Below are positions 8,175-15,941 of a stretch of 22,414 nucleotides of DNA, one piece after another. Source of the DNA: an uncultured Bacteroidales bacterium. GTDB lineage: Bacteria > Bacteroidota > Bacteroidia > Bacteroidales > UBA932. A program made the position numbers and the translations under genes. Numbering within the stretch: position 1 is the stretch's first letter; each line of letters opens with the position of its first letter. Below the pieces are notes generated by a model. The model was not told where the DNA came from, did no database searches, and worked only from the letters and a program-made list of their open reading frames with translations. The DNA lies in the NCBI GenBank assembly GCA_937900465.1, contig CALCEJ010000058.1:1-22414 (forward strand), written 5' to 3'.

Positions 8175-10931
8175 ATGGACTACAATTTCAGGGAGATTGA
8201 GAAGAAGTGGCAGGAGTACTGGGCCTCGAACAAGGTGTTCAAGGCAGAGGAGAAGTCGGACAAGCCCAAGTATTATGTGCTGGATATGTTCCCTTACCCT
8301 TCCGGGGCGGGACTTCACGTCGGTCATCCGCTGGGGTATATCGCCAGCGATATCTTCGCCCGCTACAAGCGGCTGAAGGGCTTCAACGTGCTCCATCCGA
8401 TGGGCTATGACGCGTTCGGCCTTCCCGCTGAGCAGTACGCAATCCAGACCGGCAGGCATCCGGAAGAGACGACGGACGCGAATATAGCCCGCTACCGCAG
8501 CCAGCTGGACCGTATCGGCTTTTCCTTCGACTGGGACAGGGAAGTGCGTACCTCGGATCCCGCTTACTACAAGTGGACACAATGGGCCTTCCTGAAAATG
8601 TTCGGCTCCTGGTATGACAACGACCTTGGAAAGGCAAGGCCCATCGAAGACCTCGAAAAGGCCTTCTCCGAAGGCGGGTCCGCCGCGGTCAACGCCGCTT
8701 CGTCGGACGCTCCGGAATTCACCGCCTCTGAGTGGAACGCTTTCTCCGAGAAGGAAAAGTCAGACGTTCTGATGCACTACAGGATAGCCTATCAGGGCGA
8801 ATCCACAGTCAACTGGTGCCCTGCCCTCGGGACAGTGCTTGCAAATGACGAGGTCAAGGACGGCTATTCTGAGCGTGGCGGTCACCCGGTGTTCCAGAAG
8901 AAGATGACCCAGTGGCAGCTTCGGGTAAGCGCCTATGCGCCCCGCCTGCTGGAAGGTCTCGACGGCCTTGACTGGTCGGATTCCCTGAAGGAGATGCAAC
9001 GCAACTGGATAGGAAAGTCGCAGGGCGCGGAAATGGTCTTCCATTGCATTTGCGGCGACAACCAGTACGATATCACCATATTCACAACCCGCGCTGACAC
9101 CGTTTTCGGTGTTACCTTTATGGTTCTCGCCCCGGAGAGCGAGTGGGTCGAAAAGCTTACCTTACCCTCCGAGAAGGCCTCCGTCGATGCATATCTGGAG
9201 AGCGTCAAGAAGCGTACGGAAAGGGAGAGAATCGCAGGAAAGACAGTAACCGGCGTCTTCTCAGGATCCTATGCGATCAACCCGCTTACCGGCGACAAGG
9301 TCCCCGTATGGATTTCCGAATACGTCCTTTCGGGATACGGCACCGGCGCAATTATGGCCGTTCCGGCCCACGACAGCCGCGACTATGCCTTCGCCCGCAA
9401 GTTCAACCTTCCCATAATCCCGCTTATCGAAGGTGCTGACGTATCCGAGTCCAGCTTCGATGCGAAGGAAGGACGTATGATAAACAGCGGATTCCTTAAC
9501 GGAATGGACGTCAAAGAGGCCATCCCCGCCGCAATCGACTACGTCGAGGCCCACGGGATAGGCCACCGTAAGGTCAACTACCGCCTCCGCGATGCCATTT
9601 TCTCCCGCCAGAGGTACTGGGGCGAGCCGTTCCCGATTTATTTCAAGGACGGAATCGCTACCCCCGTTCCGGAAGAGGGGCTCCCCCTCACCCTTCCGGA
9701 GATTTCCGAGTTCAAGCCCACCGATACCGGTGAGCCGCCGCTCGCAAGGGCCAAGGACTGGACCTTCGGCGGATACCCTCTCGAAAAGAGCACGATGCCC
9801 GGTTTTGCAGGCTCCAGCGCCTATTATCTGAGGTATATGGACCCGCATAATGACAATGCTCTCGTCAGCGAAGAAGCGGATGCATACTGGAAGGACGTGG
9901 ATCTTTATGTGGGCGGTGCGGAGCACGCTACCGGCCACCTTATCTACTCCCGTTTCTGGAACAAGTTCCTCTACGACCTCGGTTATGTAAAGGAAGAGGA
10001 ACCCTTCAAGAAACTCCTCAACCAGGGTATGATCCAGGGCCGTACTTCCTATGCATACAGGATTGTGGGCACGAACACCTTTGTCTCCGTGGGCCTTAAG
10101 GACTCCTACGAGACTACTCCCGTCAGGGTTGATATCTCGCTTGTGTATAACGACCGTCTTAACATCGAAGCCTTCAAGGCTTGGAGAGATGAATACAAGA
10201 GCGCGGAATTCATCCTCGAGGAAGGCGAATACGTTTGCGGATGGGCTGTGGAGAAAATGTCGAAGACATTCTACAACGTCGTCAATCCTGACAATATCTG
10301 CGATACCTACGGAGCGGATACCCTCCGTCTGTACGAGATGTTCCTGGGGCCTGTTGAACAGGCAAAGCCCTGGGATACCAAGGGAATCGACGGCGTAAAC
10401 CGTTTCCTGAAAAAGGTGTGGAGGATGTTCTGGGACCGCGAAAAGTGGCTCGTAACAGATGAAGAACCTACTCCGGAGGAGCTCAAGGCGCTCCATAAAC
10501 TGATTGGCAAGGAACAGGAAGACATTGAAAGTTTCTCCTACAACACGACCATCAGCGCCTTTATGATAGCTCTCGGTGAACTCCAGGGGTGCTCCAAGAG
10601 GGCGATCCTGGAGCCTCTTCTGATCCTGCTTTCGCCGTTTGCTCCGCATATCGCAGAGGAGCTCTGGCACCAGCTGGGGCATGAGGACACTATAACCTAT
10701 GCGAAATTCCCCGAGTACCGGGAGGAATACACCGTTGAGAACAAGATCAAGTATCCGGTTTCGTTCAACGGCAAGACCCGTTTCCTTATGGACCTTCCTG
10801 CTGATATGTCCAGGGAGGATATCGAAAAGACTGTCCGCGAGTACGAACTCACGGCAAAATATGCCCCTGACGGCATCGCGAAAGTCATCGTGGTGCCCGG
10901 AAGGATTGTAAATGTCGTATTGAGCAAGTAA
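8175..10931 (+). CDS. leuS: Leucyl-tRNA synthetase
   Basis: 918 residues; a class Ia synthetase that charges tRNA-Leu in the cytoplasm. The HIGH motif is HVGH (48-51) in YPSGAGLHVGHPLGY. The CP1 editing domain is present, with GTGAIMAVPAHDSRDYAF. The second signature is KMSKT (694-698) instead of KMSKS. Just before it is an insertion around NQGMIQGRTSYAYRI that is usual for Bacteroidota LeuRS. An anticodon-binding domain and a C-terminal domain follow, so length is full. The start ATG lies 3 nt after the preceding stop, and the YitT gene starts 1 nt after the leuS stop. Identification is certain. Confidence 0.98.
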   Translation: MDYNFREIEKKWQEYWASNKVFKAEEKSDKPKYYVLDMFPYPSGAGLHVGHPLGYIASDIFARYKRLKGFNVLHPMGYDAFGLPAEQYAIQTGRHPEETTDANIARYRSQLDRIGFSFDWDREVRTSDPAYYKWTQWAFLKMFGSWYDNDLGKARPIEDLEKAFSEGGSAAVNAASSDAPEFTASEWNAFSEKEKSDVLMHYRIAYQGESTVNWCPALGTVLANDEVKDGYSERGGHPVFQKKMTQWQLRVSAYAPRLLEGLDGLDWSDSLKEMQRNWIGKSQGAEMVFHCICGDNQYDITIFTTRADTVFGVTFMVLAPESEWVEKLTLPSEKASVDAYLESVKKRTERERIAGKTVTGVFSGSYAINPLTGDKVPVWISEYVLSGYGTGAIMAVPAHDSRDYAFARKFNLPIIPLIEGADVSESSFDAKEGRMINSGFLNGMDVKEAIPAAIDYVEAHGIGHRKVNYRLRDAIFSRQRYWGEPFPIYFKDGIATPVPEEGLPLTLPEISEFKPTDTGEPPLARAKDWTFGGYPLEKSTMPGFAGSSAYYLRYMDPHNDNALVSEEADAYWKDVDLYVGGAEHATGHLIYSRFWNKFLYDLGYVKEEEPFKKLLNQGMIQGRTSYAYRIVGTNTFVSVGLKDSYETTPVRVDISLVYNDRLNIEAFKAWRDEYKSAEFILEEGEYVCGWAVEKMSKTFYNVVNPDNICDTYGADTLRLYEMFLGPVEQAKPWDTKGIDGVNRFLKKVWRMFWDREKWLVTDEEPTPEELKALHKLIGKEQEDIESFSYNTTISAFMIALGELQGCSKRAILEPLLILLSPFAPHIAEELWHQLGHEDTITYAKFPEYREEYTVENKIKYPVSFNGKTRFLMDLPADMSREDIEKTVREYELTAKYAPDGIAKVIVVPGRIVNVVLSK

Positions 10932-10932
10932 T

Positions 10933-11841
10933 ATGCGTCCCCCGAAGAGCAAAGCACTGGCGGTGCTGCAAGACTATGGGCTGATATTATTCGGCTGCTT
11001 TGTCTATGTGATTTCGTGGACCTCGTTTATGATTCCGGGAGGAGTCGTGAACGGCGGCCTGACGGGTCTTTGCGCCATCATTGAACTTGGCACCGGACTT
11101 CCGGTGGCATACTCTTACATCGTCATCAATGCGATCCTTATCATCGTAGGATCCATCATTATGGGCCGCGGATTCGGTTTCAAGACAATCTTTGCAATCC
11201 TCGTCAATACGGTTCTTTTCCGTGTGATGCCCTTGTTTCCCGCCCTGCAGGCCGTCCCCGGAAACTTCCTCTTCGTAGAGGAGAGGATACTCATTCCGAT
11301 TATCGGCGGTCTTTTGGAAGCGGTTGGAATTTCAATCATATTCTCCCGCGGAGGAAGTACCGGAGGAACTGACATTCTGGCTATCGTGATCAACAAGTTC
11401 TGGCCGGTATCGCTCGGACTCGTGTTCGTCCTTTGCGACCTCGTAATCATTGCGTCCATCCTCCTTATCCCGGGTAAGACTTTCAGCGACATGATTTACG
11501 GTTATGTGGCGATGATATGCTTCTCGCTGGGGGTGGATTATATTACTACAGGACGGAAATCCAGTGTCCAGCTGCTCGTCTTCTCGGACAATTACGAAAA
11601 AATCGCGGATTACGTAAACAAAGTGATGAACAGGGGTGTTACCGCCCTAAGTGCCGTTGGCTGGTATACCCGGAAGGATAAGAAAGTCCTGCTCATTATG
11701 GTCAGGAAATACGAGACCTCCCAGATTACCCGTGCCATAAAGGACATTGACCCCAAGGCCTTCGTCTCCATATCGCCGGCAACCGGCGTATTCGGAGAGG
11801 GGTTTGAAGAAATGAAAACAGGAATCAAGAAGAAAAAATGA
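10933..11841 (+). CDS. YitT family membrane protein (first copy)
   Basis: 302 residues. An N-terminal block of about five to six hydrophobic helices (about 13-200) contains the family motif RGGSTGGTD (139-147). The C-terminal soluble DUF2179 domain (about 210-292) has SVQLLVFSDNYEKIADYV and ends ATGVFGEGF. YitT proteins are inner-membrane proteins of unsettled function; transport of a small solute has been proposed for relatives, but nothing here shows a substrate. It starts 1 nt after leuS and overlaps the second YitT gene by 4 nt (ATGA at 11838-11841). The two copies are diverged paralogues, not a recent duplication. Confidence 0.92.
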   Translation: MRPPKSKALAVLQDYGLILFGCFVYVISWTSFMIPGGVVNGGLTGLCAIIELGTGLPVAYSYIVINAILIIVGSIIMGRGFGFKTIFAILVNTVLFRVMPLFPALQAVPGNFLFVEERILIPIIGGLLEAVGISIIFSRGGSTGGTDILAIVINKFWPVSLGLVFVLCDLVIIASILLIPGKTFSDMIYGYVAMICFSLGVDYITTGRKSSVQLLVFSDNYEKIADYVNKVMNRGVTALSAVGWYTRKDKKVLLIMVRKYETSQITRAIKDIDPKAFVSISPATGVFGEGFEEMKTGIKKKK

Positions 11842-12827
11842 CTAGACTCAAGCAAACATTCTGGACCGGCCTCAAGGAGTGGGGCCTCATTACGCTGGGT
11901 ATCCTCATATACGTGACGGGATGGACTACGTTCCTTTCCCCGCACAACCTCGTCGGCGGCGGAGTTACCGGTATAAGCTCGATAATCCAGTACGCGACTG
12001 CGGGAAAGATCCAGATGGGCTATTCCTACTTTGCCATCAACGTCCTCCTCCTTATTGCGGCGCTCATTATCCTTGGAAAGGGCTTCGGTGCAAAGACGGT
12101 TTACGCAATAGTGCTGGCTTCGCTGGGCCTCAGGCTCCTTCCGGACCTGATCCCACAGGATATCATAAACACTCTTGCTCTCCAGAACGGAAAGCTTATA
12201 TCAACCCTGATGGGCGGAATAATGGCCGGTATCGGCATAGGTATGTCCATCTCGCAGGGGGGAAGTACCGGAGGAACGGACATCATTGCGATCATCTATA
12301 CAAAATACCGCAATGTCTCGCCCGGAAAAGTCATCCTTTTCCTGGACTTCATAATCATCGTATCCTCGCTCCTTGTCCCTTCAGTGGTCTTCGATGTGGA
12401 CCCGGTCACAGGTGCTCAGCTTTTCGATGCTGCGGGTAATCCTGTCTCTCATCTGATGCCGTTCTCGGAGAAGGTTACCACGGTCGTTTACGGTCTTCTC
12501 CTTGTGACAGTGAACAGTTATGTGATTGATATGTACATCAACGGTTCCCGTCAGAGTGTCCAGCTGTTCATCCTTTCCAAGAAGTATGCGGAGATTGCCG
12601 ATGCAATCACCCACGACCTTCATCGCGGCGTGACCGTCCTTGACGGTAAGGGCTGGTACACGAAGGCTGAGACTCAGATTCTTATGGTCGTTACCCGCAA
12701 GACGGACCTTAACCTGCTTCTGCGCTACATCAAGGCTATTGACGACCAGGCGTTCCTTTCCGTTTCTTCCGTCAACGGCGTCTATGGAAAGGGCTTCGAC
12801 ACCATCAAGGGATCAAGGAAAAAGTGA
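11838..12827 (+). CDS. YitT family membrane protein (second copy)
   Basis: 329 residues with the same plan as its neighbour: hydrophobic helices, QGGSTGGTD (140-148), then DUF2179 (about 238-322) with SVQLFILSKKYAEIAD and VNGVYGKGF. It differs by an extra loop of about 25 residues, FDVDPVTGAQLFDAAGNP and flanks (185-210), between the membrane helices before the last hydrophobic segment. A tandem pair with 4-nt translational coupling suggests that the two form a heteromeric complex or act on the same solute; that is inference. Its stop overlaps the start of the HTH gene (GTGA at 12824-12827). Confidence 0.92.
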   Translation: MTRLKQTFWTGLKEWGLITLGILIYVTGWTTFLSPHNLVGGGVTGISSIIQYATAGKIQMGYSYFAINVLLLIAALIILGKGFGAKTVYAIVLASLGLRLLPDLIPQDIINTLALQNGKLISTLMGGIMAGIGIGMSISQGGSTGGTDIIAIIYTKYRNVSPGKVILFLDFIIIVSSLLVPSVVFDVDPVTGAQLFDAAGNPVSHLMPFSEKVTTVVYGLLLVTVNSYVIDMYINGSRQSVQLFILSKKYAEIADAITHDLHRGVTVLDGKGWYTKAETQILMVVTRKTDLNLLLRYIKAIDDQAFLSVSSVNGVYGKGFDTIKGSRKK

Positions 12828-13234
12828 GGCGTAAATCCCTTATACTCCCGCCTTTGAAATCCGTTCCGGAGGATGTCCCTTCAGCTTCGGACTCTTTCCT
12901 TTATGACAAGTGCTGCGCATATATGTCGGAGAGCCGTCCTTTCCTTATCCAGGGATTTTCGTCGGACGACCTTGCCCGTAACATGGGCACAAACCGCCGC
13001 TACCTTTCAAGAGCGGTTAATATGATGGCAGGGAAGAGTATCAGGGATTATATAAACTATTACCGTGTGATGTATGCGGCAGAGCTTTGGCTTCGCAATC
13101 CCGCTCTCAAGGTTTCCGCTCTTTCTGACCTGTCCGGCTTCACGAGTCCGGACTCTTTCAGCGATGCTTTCAAAAAGGTAATGAAAAAAACTCCCACCGA
13201 GTGGAGGTCCACCGGCGGGAGTGTCTTAAAGTAG
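12824..13234 (+). CDS. Stand-alone AraC-type helix-turn-helix protein
   Basis: 136 residues, start codon GTG overlapping the YitT stop. Residues about 25-128 form a double AraC-type HTH: first HTH about 46-67 (FSSDDLARNMGTNRRYLSRA), the DYINYYRVMYAAEL linker helix (75-88), second HTH about 95-116 (KVSALSDLSGFTSPDSFSDA), and a final KKTPTEW. There is no sensory or ligand-binding domain, membrane segment or receiver domain; only about 24 residues precede the HTH. It is probably a DNA-binding regulator of unknown target, translated with the YitT pair. Its last codons carry the dnaK terminator of the opposite strand. It is related to the HTH protein at 15420 on the other side of dnaK. Confidence 0.88.
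   Translation: MRRKSLILPPLKSVPEDVPSASDSFLYDKCCAYMSESRPFLIQGFSSDDLARNMGTNRRYLSRAVNMMAGKSIRDYINYYRVMYAAELWLRNPALKVSALSDLSGFTSPDSFSDAFKKVMKKTPTEWRSTGGSVLK
13184..13222 (-). terminator. Intrinsic terminator of dnaK, inside the 3' end of the convergent HTH gene
   Basis: On the minus strand, dnaK is followed by a 10-bp stem (ACTCCCGCCG pairing with CGGTGGGAGT, one mismatch; + strand arms 13190-13199 and 13213-13222), an inner GTGG/CCAC stem, and then seven T residues (+ strand A run 13184-13190). It lies 24 nt after the dnaK stop and entirely within the coding sequence of the AraC-type gene. Confidence 0.8.
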
Positions 13235-13245
13235 GTCTTTCCTGA

Positions 13246-15135
13246 TTACTGCTCGTCAGGTCCCTGGTCCTGAGGTCCGTGGGGCTGGCCGCCCTGAGGG
13301 CCGCCCTGGAAAGGTCCCTGAGGGCCTCCCTGCTGTGCGCCCTGGCTCTGCTGGTACATCTTCTCGAATGCCTTGTTGAGAGCCTCGCTGTAGCGGTCGA
13401 TGTCCGCGATGTTCTGGGCCTTCACTGCTTCCTTGAGGAGGTTGACATTGCTTTCGACCTCGCTCTTGACGTCAGCGGGAACCTTGTCTGCGTTCTCGCG
13501 GAGGAACTTCTCCGCCTGGAAGCAGAGTGCGTCTGCACTGTTGATCTTGTCGATACGCTCCTTCTCTGCCTTATCCGCAGCTTCATTTGCCTTAGCCTCG
13601 TCCCTCATCCTCTGGATTTCAGCGTCAGAAAGGCCGGAAGAGGCTTCAATCCTGATGTGCTGCTCCTTGCCGGTTGCCTTATCCGTAGCGGAGACGTTCA
13701 GGATACCGTTGGCGTCAATGTCGAAGGTAACTTCGATCTGGGGTATTCCGCGGGGTGCGGGTGCGATTCCGTCGAGATGGAACACTCCGATCTGCTTGTT
13801 GTCGCGGGCCATCGGACGCTCTCCCTGGAGAACCACGATCTGCACTGAAGGCTGGTTGTCTGCCGCGGTGGAGAATATCTGGGACTTCTTTGCAGGGATG
13901 GTAGTGTTGGATTCGATGAGCTTTGTCATAACTCCGCCGAGGGTCTCGATACCCAGCGATAGGGGAGTGACATCCAGCAGGAGCACATCCTTCACATCGC
14001 CGGCGAGGACACCGCCCTGGATAGCTGCGCCGATAGCGACAACTTCGTCGGGGTTCACGCTCTTGTTGGGTTCCTTGCCGAAGAAGTTCTTCACGAGTTC
14101 CTGGACATAAGGAATACGTGTCGATCCGCCTACGAGAAGGACCTCGTCAATGTCGGAAGGGCTCAGATGGGCATCAGCAAGCGCCTGACGGCAGGGGGCG
14201 ATGCTCCTCTGGAAGAGGGCGTCGGAGAGCTGCTCGAACTTAGCCCTTGTGAGGGTTTTCACGAGGTGTTTCGGGATACCGTCGACGGGCATAATGTAAG
14301 GCAGGTTGATGTCTGCGGAAAGCTGGTTGGAAAGCTCGATCTTAGCCTTCTCGGCAGCTTCTTTCAGCCTCTGGAGCGCCATCGGATCCTTCTTCAGGTC
14401 GATTCCTCCGTTTTCGGCAGCGAACTCTGCTGCGAGCCAGTCGATGATTACCTGGTCGAAATCATCACCACCGAGGTGAGTGTCACCATTGGTGGAGAGA
14501 ACCTCGAACACGCCGTCTCCGAGCTGGAGGATGGAGATATCGAAAGTACCGCCTCCGAGGTCATATACTGCGACCTTCATATCCTTTTCCTTCTTGTCGA
14601 GGCCGTATGCAAGGGCGGCTGCCGTTGGCTCGTTGATGATACGTTTAACGTCAAGTCCTGCGATACGTCCGGCTTCCTTGGTTGCCTGACGCTGGGAGTC
14701 ACTGAAGTATGCGGGAACGGTGATGACAGCTTCCGTAACCTCCTGGCTGAGATAATCCTCGGCCGTCTTTTTCATCTTCTGGAGAATCATTGCGGAGATT
14801 TCCTGAGGAGTGTAAAGCTTGCCGTTGATGTCAACCCTCGGGGTGTTGTTGTCACCTCTTTTTACATCGTAGGGGACTCTCTCGACTTCCTTTCCTACCT
14901 GATCGTAAGTCTCGCCCATGAACCTCTTGATCGAGAAGATCGTGTTCTTGGGGTTCGTGATGGCCTGACGCTTTGCAGGGTTTCCAACCTTGCGCTCGCC
15001 GCCGTCTGTGAATGCAACCACCGAAGGGGTGGTACGTGAGCCTTCGTTATTGATGATGACGGAGGGCTGGTTCCCTTCCATTACCGCCACGCAGGAGTTC
15101 GTGGTTCCAAGGTCAATTCCTATAATCTTTCCCAT
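13246..15135 (-). CDS. dnaK: Hsp70 chaperone DnaK
   Basis: 629 residues. The nucleotide-binding domain has IGIDLGTTNS (4-13), DLGGGTFDISIL (192-203) and GDTHLGGDDFD (217-227). The interdomain linker is DVLLLD (383-388), followed by the substrate-binding domain (GIETLGGVMTKL onwards) and the helical lid. DnaK works with DnaJ and GrpE to fold and protect proteins; neither partner is in the window. The C-terminus is odd: after about residue 594 it is a Gln/Gly/Pro-rich tail ending PDEQ, and I see no acidic FEEV-type end common in bacterial DnaK. The gene has its own terminator and faces an AraC-type gene at each end: convergent at 3', divergent at 5'. No strong SD precedes the ATG. Confidence 0.97.
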   Translation of the reverse strand: MGKIIGIDLGTTNSCVAVMEGNQPSVIINNEGSRTTPSVVAFTDGGERKVGNPAKRQAITNPKNTIFSIKRFMGETYDQVGKEVERVPYDVKRGDNNTPRVDINGKLYTPQEISAMILQKMKKTAEDYLSQEVTEAVITVPAYFSDSQRQATKEAGRIAGLDVKRIINEPTAAALAYGLDKKEKDMKVAVYDLGGGTFDISILQLGDGVFEVLSTNGDTHLGGDDFDQVIIDWLAAEFAAENGGIDLKKDPMALQRLKEAAEKAKIELSNQLSADINLPYIMPVDGIPKHLVKTLTRAKFEQLSDALFQRSIAPCRQALADAHLSPSDIDEVLLVGGSTRIPYVQELVKNFFGKEPNKSVNPDEVVAIGAAIQGGVLAGDVKDVLLLDVTPLSLGIETLGGVMTKLIESNTTIPAKKSQIFSTAADNQPSVQIVVLQGERPMARDNKQIGVFHLDGIAPAPRGIPQIEVTFDIDANGILNVSATDKATGKEQHIRIEASSGLSDAEIQRMRDEAKANEAADKAEKERIDKINSADALCFQAEKFLRENADKVPADVKSEVESNVNLLKEAVKAQNIADIDRYSEALNKAFEKMYQQSQGAQQGGPQGPFQGGPQGGQPHGPQDQGPDEQ

Positions 15136-15419
15136 AGTCTATAATGTTTTTTTCGTTTTCGTTTCATCCGCCCTTTCCGGGACGGCGTAACAGGATAATC
15201 GAACTTTGTGCCACGCCCGCCGATATGACAATTTGGCAGAGAAAACGTTCTCCTTTATGACAGCGGCACAGGTCTCGAAACAAATGCGGACTCTTGGAAA
15301 CTTTCAAAAAATTTATTATCTAGTAATCAATATCTTACGTCCTTGTTTTGTTTGTATTTTACTTTTGTGCGAAAACTTTTACGGGGTAAATTAGTGCGTT
15401 TTTATTAATCCGTTTGATT
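15136..15419. other. Divergent intergenic region between dnaK and the membrane-anchored HTH gene
   Basis: 284 bp without a gene. It is AT-rich on the right side and contains a TGCCA (15209-15213) and TGGCA (15234-15238) inverted pair with a TGACA (15226-15230) between them, plus a -7 element for the right-hand gene (15360-15367). I could not assign a convincing TAnnTTTG promoter to dnaK. The TGACA/TGGCA boxes resemble pieces of sigma-54-type elements seen near heat-shock genes, but the -12 part does not match well on either strand. Confidence 0.35.
15360..15367 (+). promoter_or_regulatory. -7 element (TACTTTTG) for the membrane-anchored HTH gene
   Basis: A full match to TAnnTTTG, 52 nt before the ATG at 15420. 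The -33 region has no TTTG at the standard spacing; TTTG occurs closer, at 15347-15350. Confidence 0.45.
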
Positions 15420-15923
15420 ATGAACACTGAAACCCTTAAACTGCTGCTTTTTGGATCATCCTGCATCGCGCTTTGCCTTGCAGGCATTTCCGTTTATCTG
15501 TGGATCAGGCTTCGCGGCACCAAGCGCCGCGTTGACCGCGCTTTCCCTCCGGGAGATATAAAGGAGAGCGAGAGCGACCTGTATATCCGAAGTTGCCATT
15601 ATATGGCAGAGACACGCCCCTACCTGAATCCGGATTTTACAATAAGCGACCTTTCCGCCAGCCTTCTGACAAATACCGCCTATCTTTCGAAGGCCATAAA
15701 CCAAATGTCCGGGAGGAATTTCAGAAATTACGTCAATTATTACCGTGTGAACTATGCCAAGGAACTGTTCACAAAAGACAAGACCCTGACTGTGAAACAG
15801 CTGGCTAGCATATCGGGCTTCAGCAACACAACGTCTTTTAATAATGCTTTCAAGACCCTTTGCGGGGATTCCCCTGGAGCCTGGTGTAAAAAGACCCGCA
15901 TGGGGTGGACAGGAAAGCACTAA
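15420..15923 (+). CDS. Membrane-anchored AraC-type helix-turn-helix protein
   Basis: 167 residues from the ATG at 15420 (a TTG six bases upstream is a less likely start). One N-terminal hydrophobic segment (about 8-29) is followed by basic residues, RLRGTKRR, which favour a cytoplasmic C-terminus. The rest is a double AraC-type HTH (about 53-155): FTISDLSASLLTNTAYLSKA, then NYVNYYRVNYAKEL, then LTVKQLASISGFSNTTSFNN. There is no periplasmic sensor domain beyond the anchor. It shares the YMxExRP, LSxAxNxMxG and NYYRVxYAxEL patterns with the HTH protein at 12824, so the two are paralogues flanking dnaK. The next gene follows after 18 nt. It is probably a regulator that works at the membrane; target unknown. 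Confidence 0.85.
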   Translation: MNTETLKLLLFGSSCIALCLAGISVYLWIRLRGTKRRVDRAFPPGDIKESESDLYIRSCHYMAETRPYLNPDFTISDLSASLLTNTAYLSKAINQMSGRNFRNYVNYYRVNYAKELFTKDKTLTVKQLASISGFSNTTSFNNAFKTLCGDSPGAWCKKTRMGWTGKH

Positions 15924-15941
15924 AACACTAAAACAGAAACT

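Noticed and set aside
9261..10952. Long open frame antisense to leuS (about 560 codons)
   Set aside because: LeuRS on the + strand is complete; the antisense translation has no recognisable motif.
10933..12827. Recent tandem duplication of yitT
   Set aside because: The copies share motifs but differ through most of their length, and only the second has the extra loop, so the duplication is old.
14167..15039. Open frame antisense to dnaK (290 codons)
   Set aside because: It lies wholly within the nucleotide-binding domain coding region of dnaK and shows no family features.
15205..15225. Sigma-54 promoter for dnaK on the minus strand (TGGCAC box)
   Set aside because: The -24 half is good, but at the required spacing the -12 half reads GA instead of GC, so I did not call a promoter.
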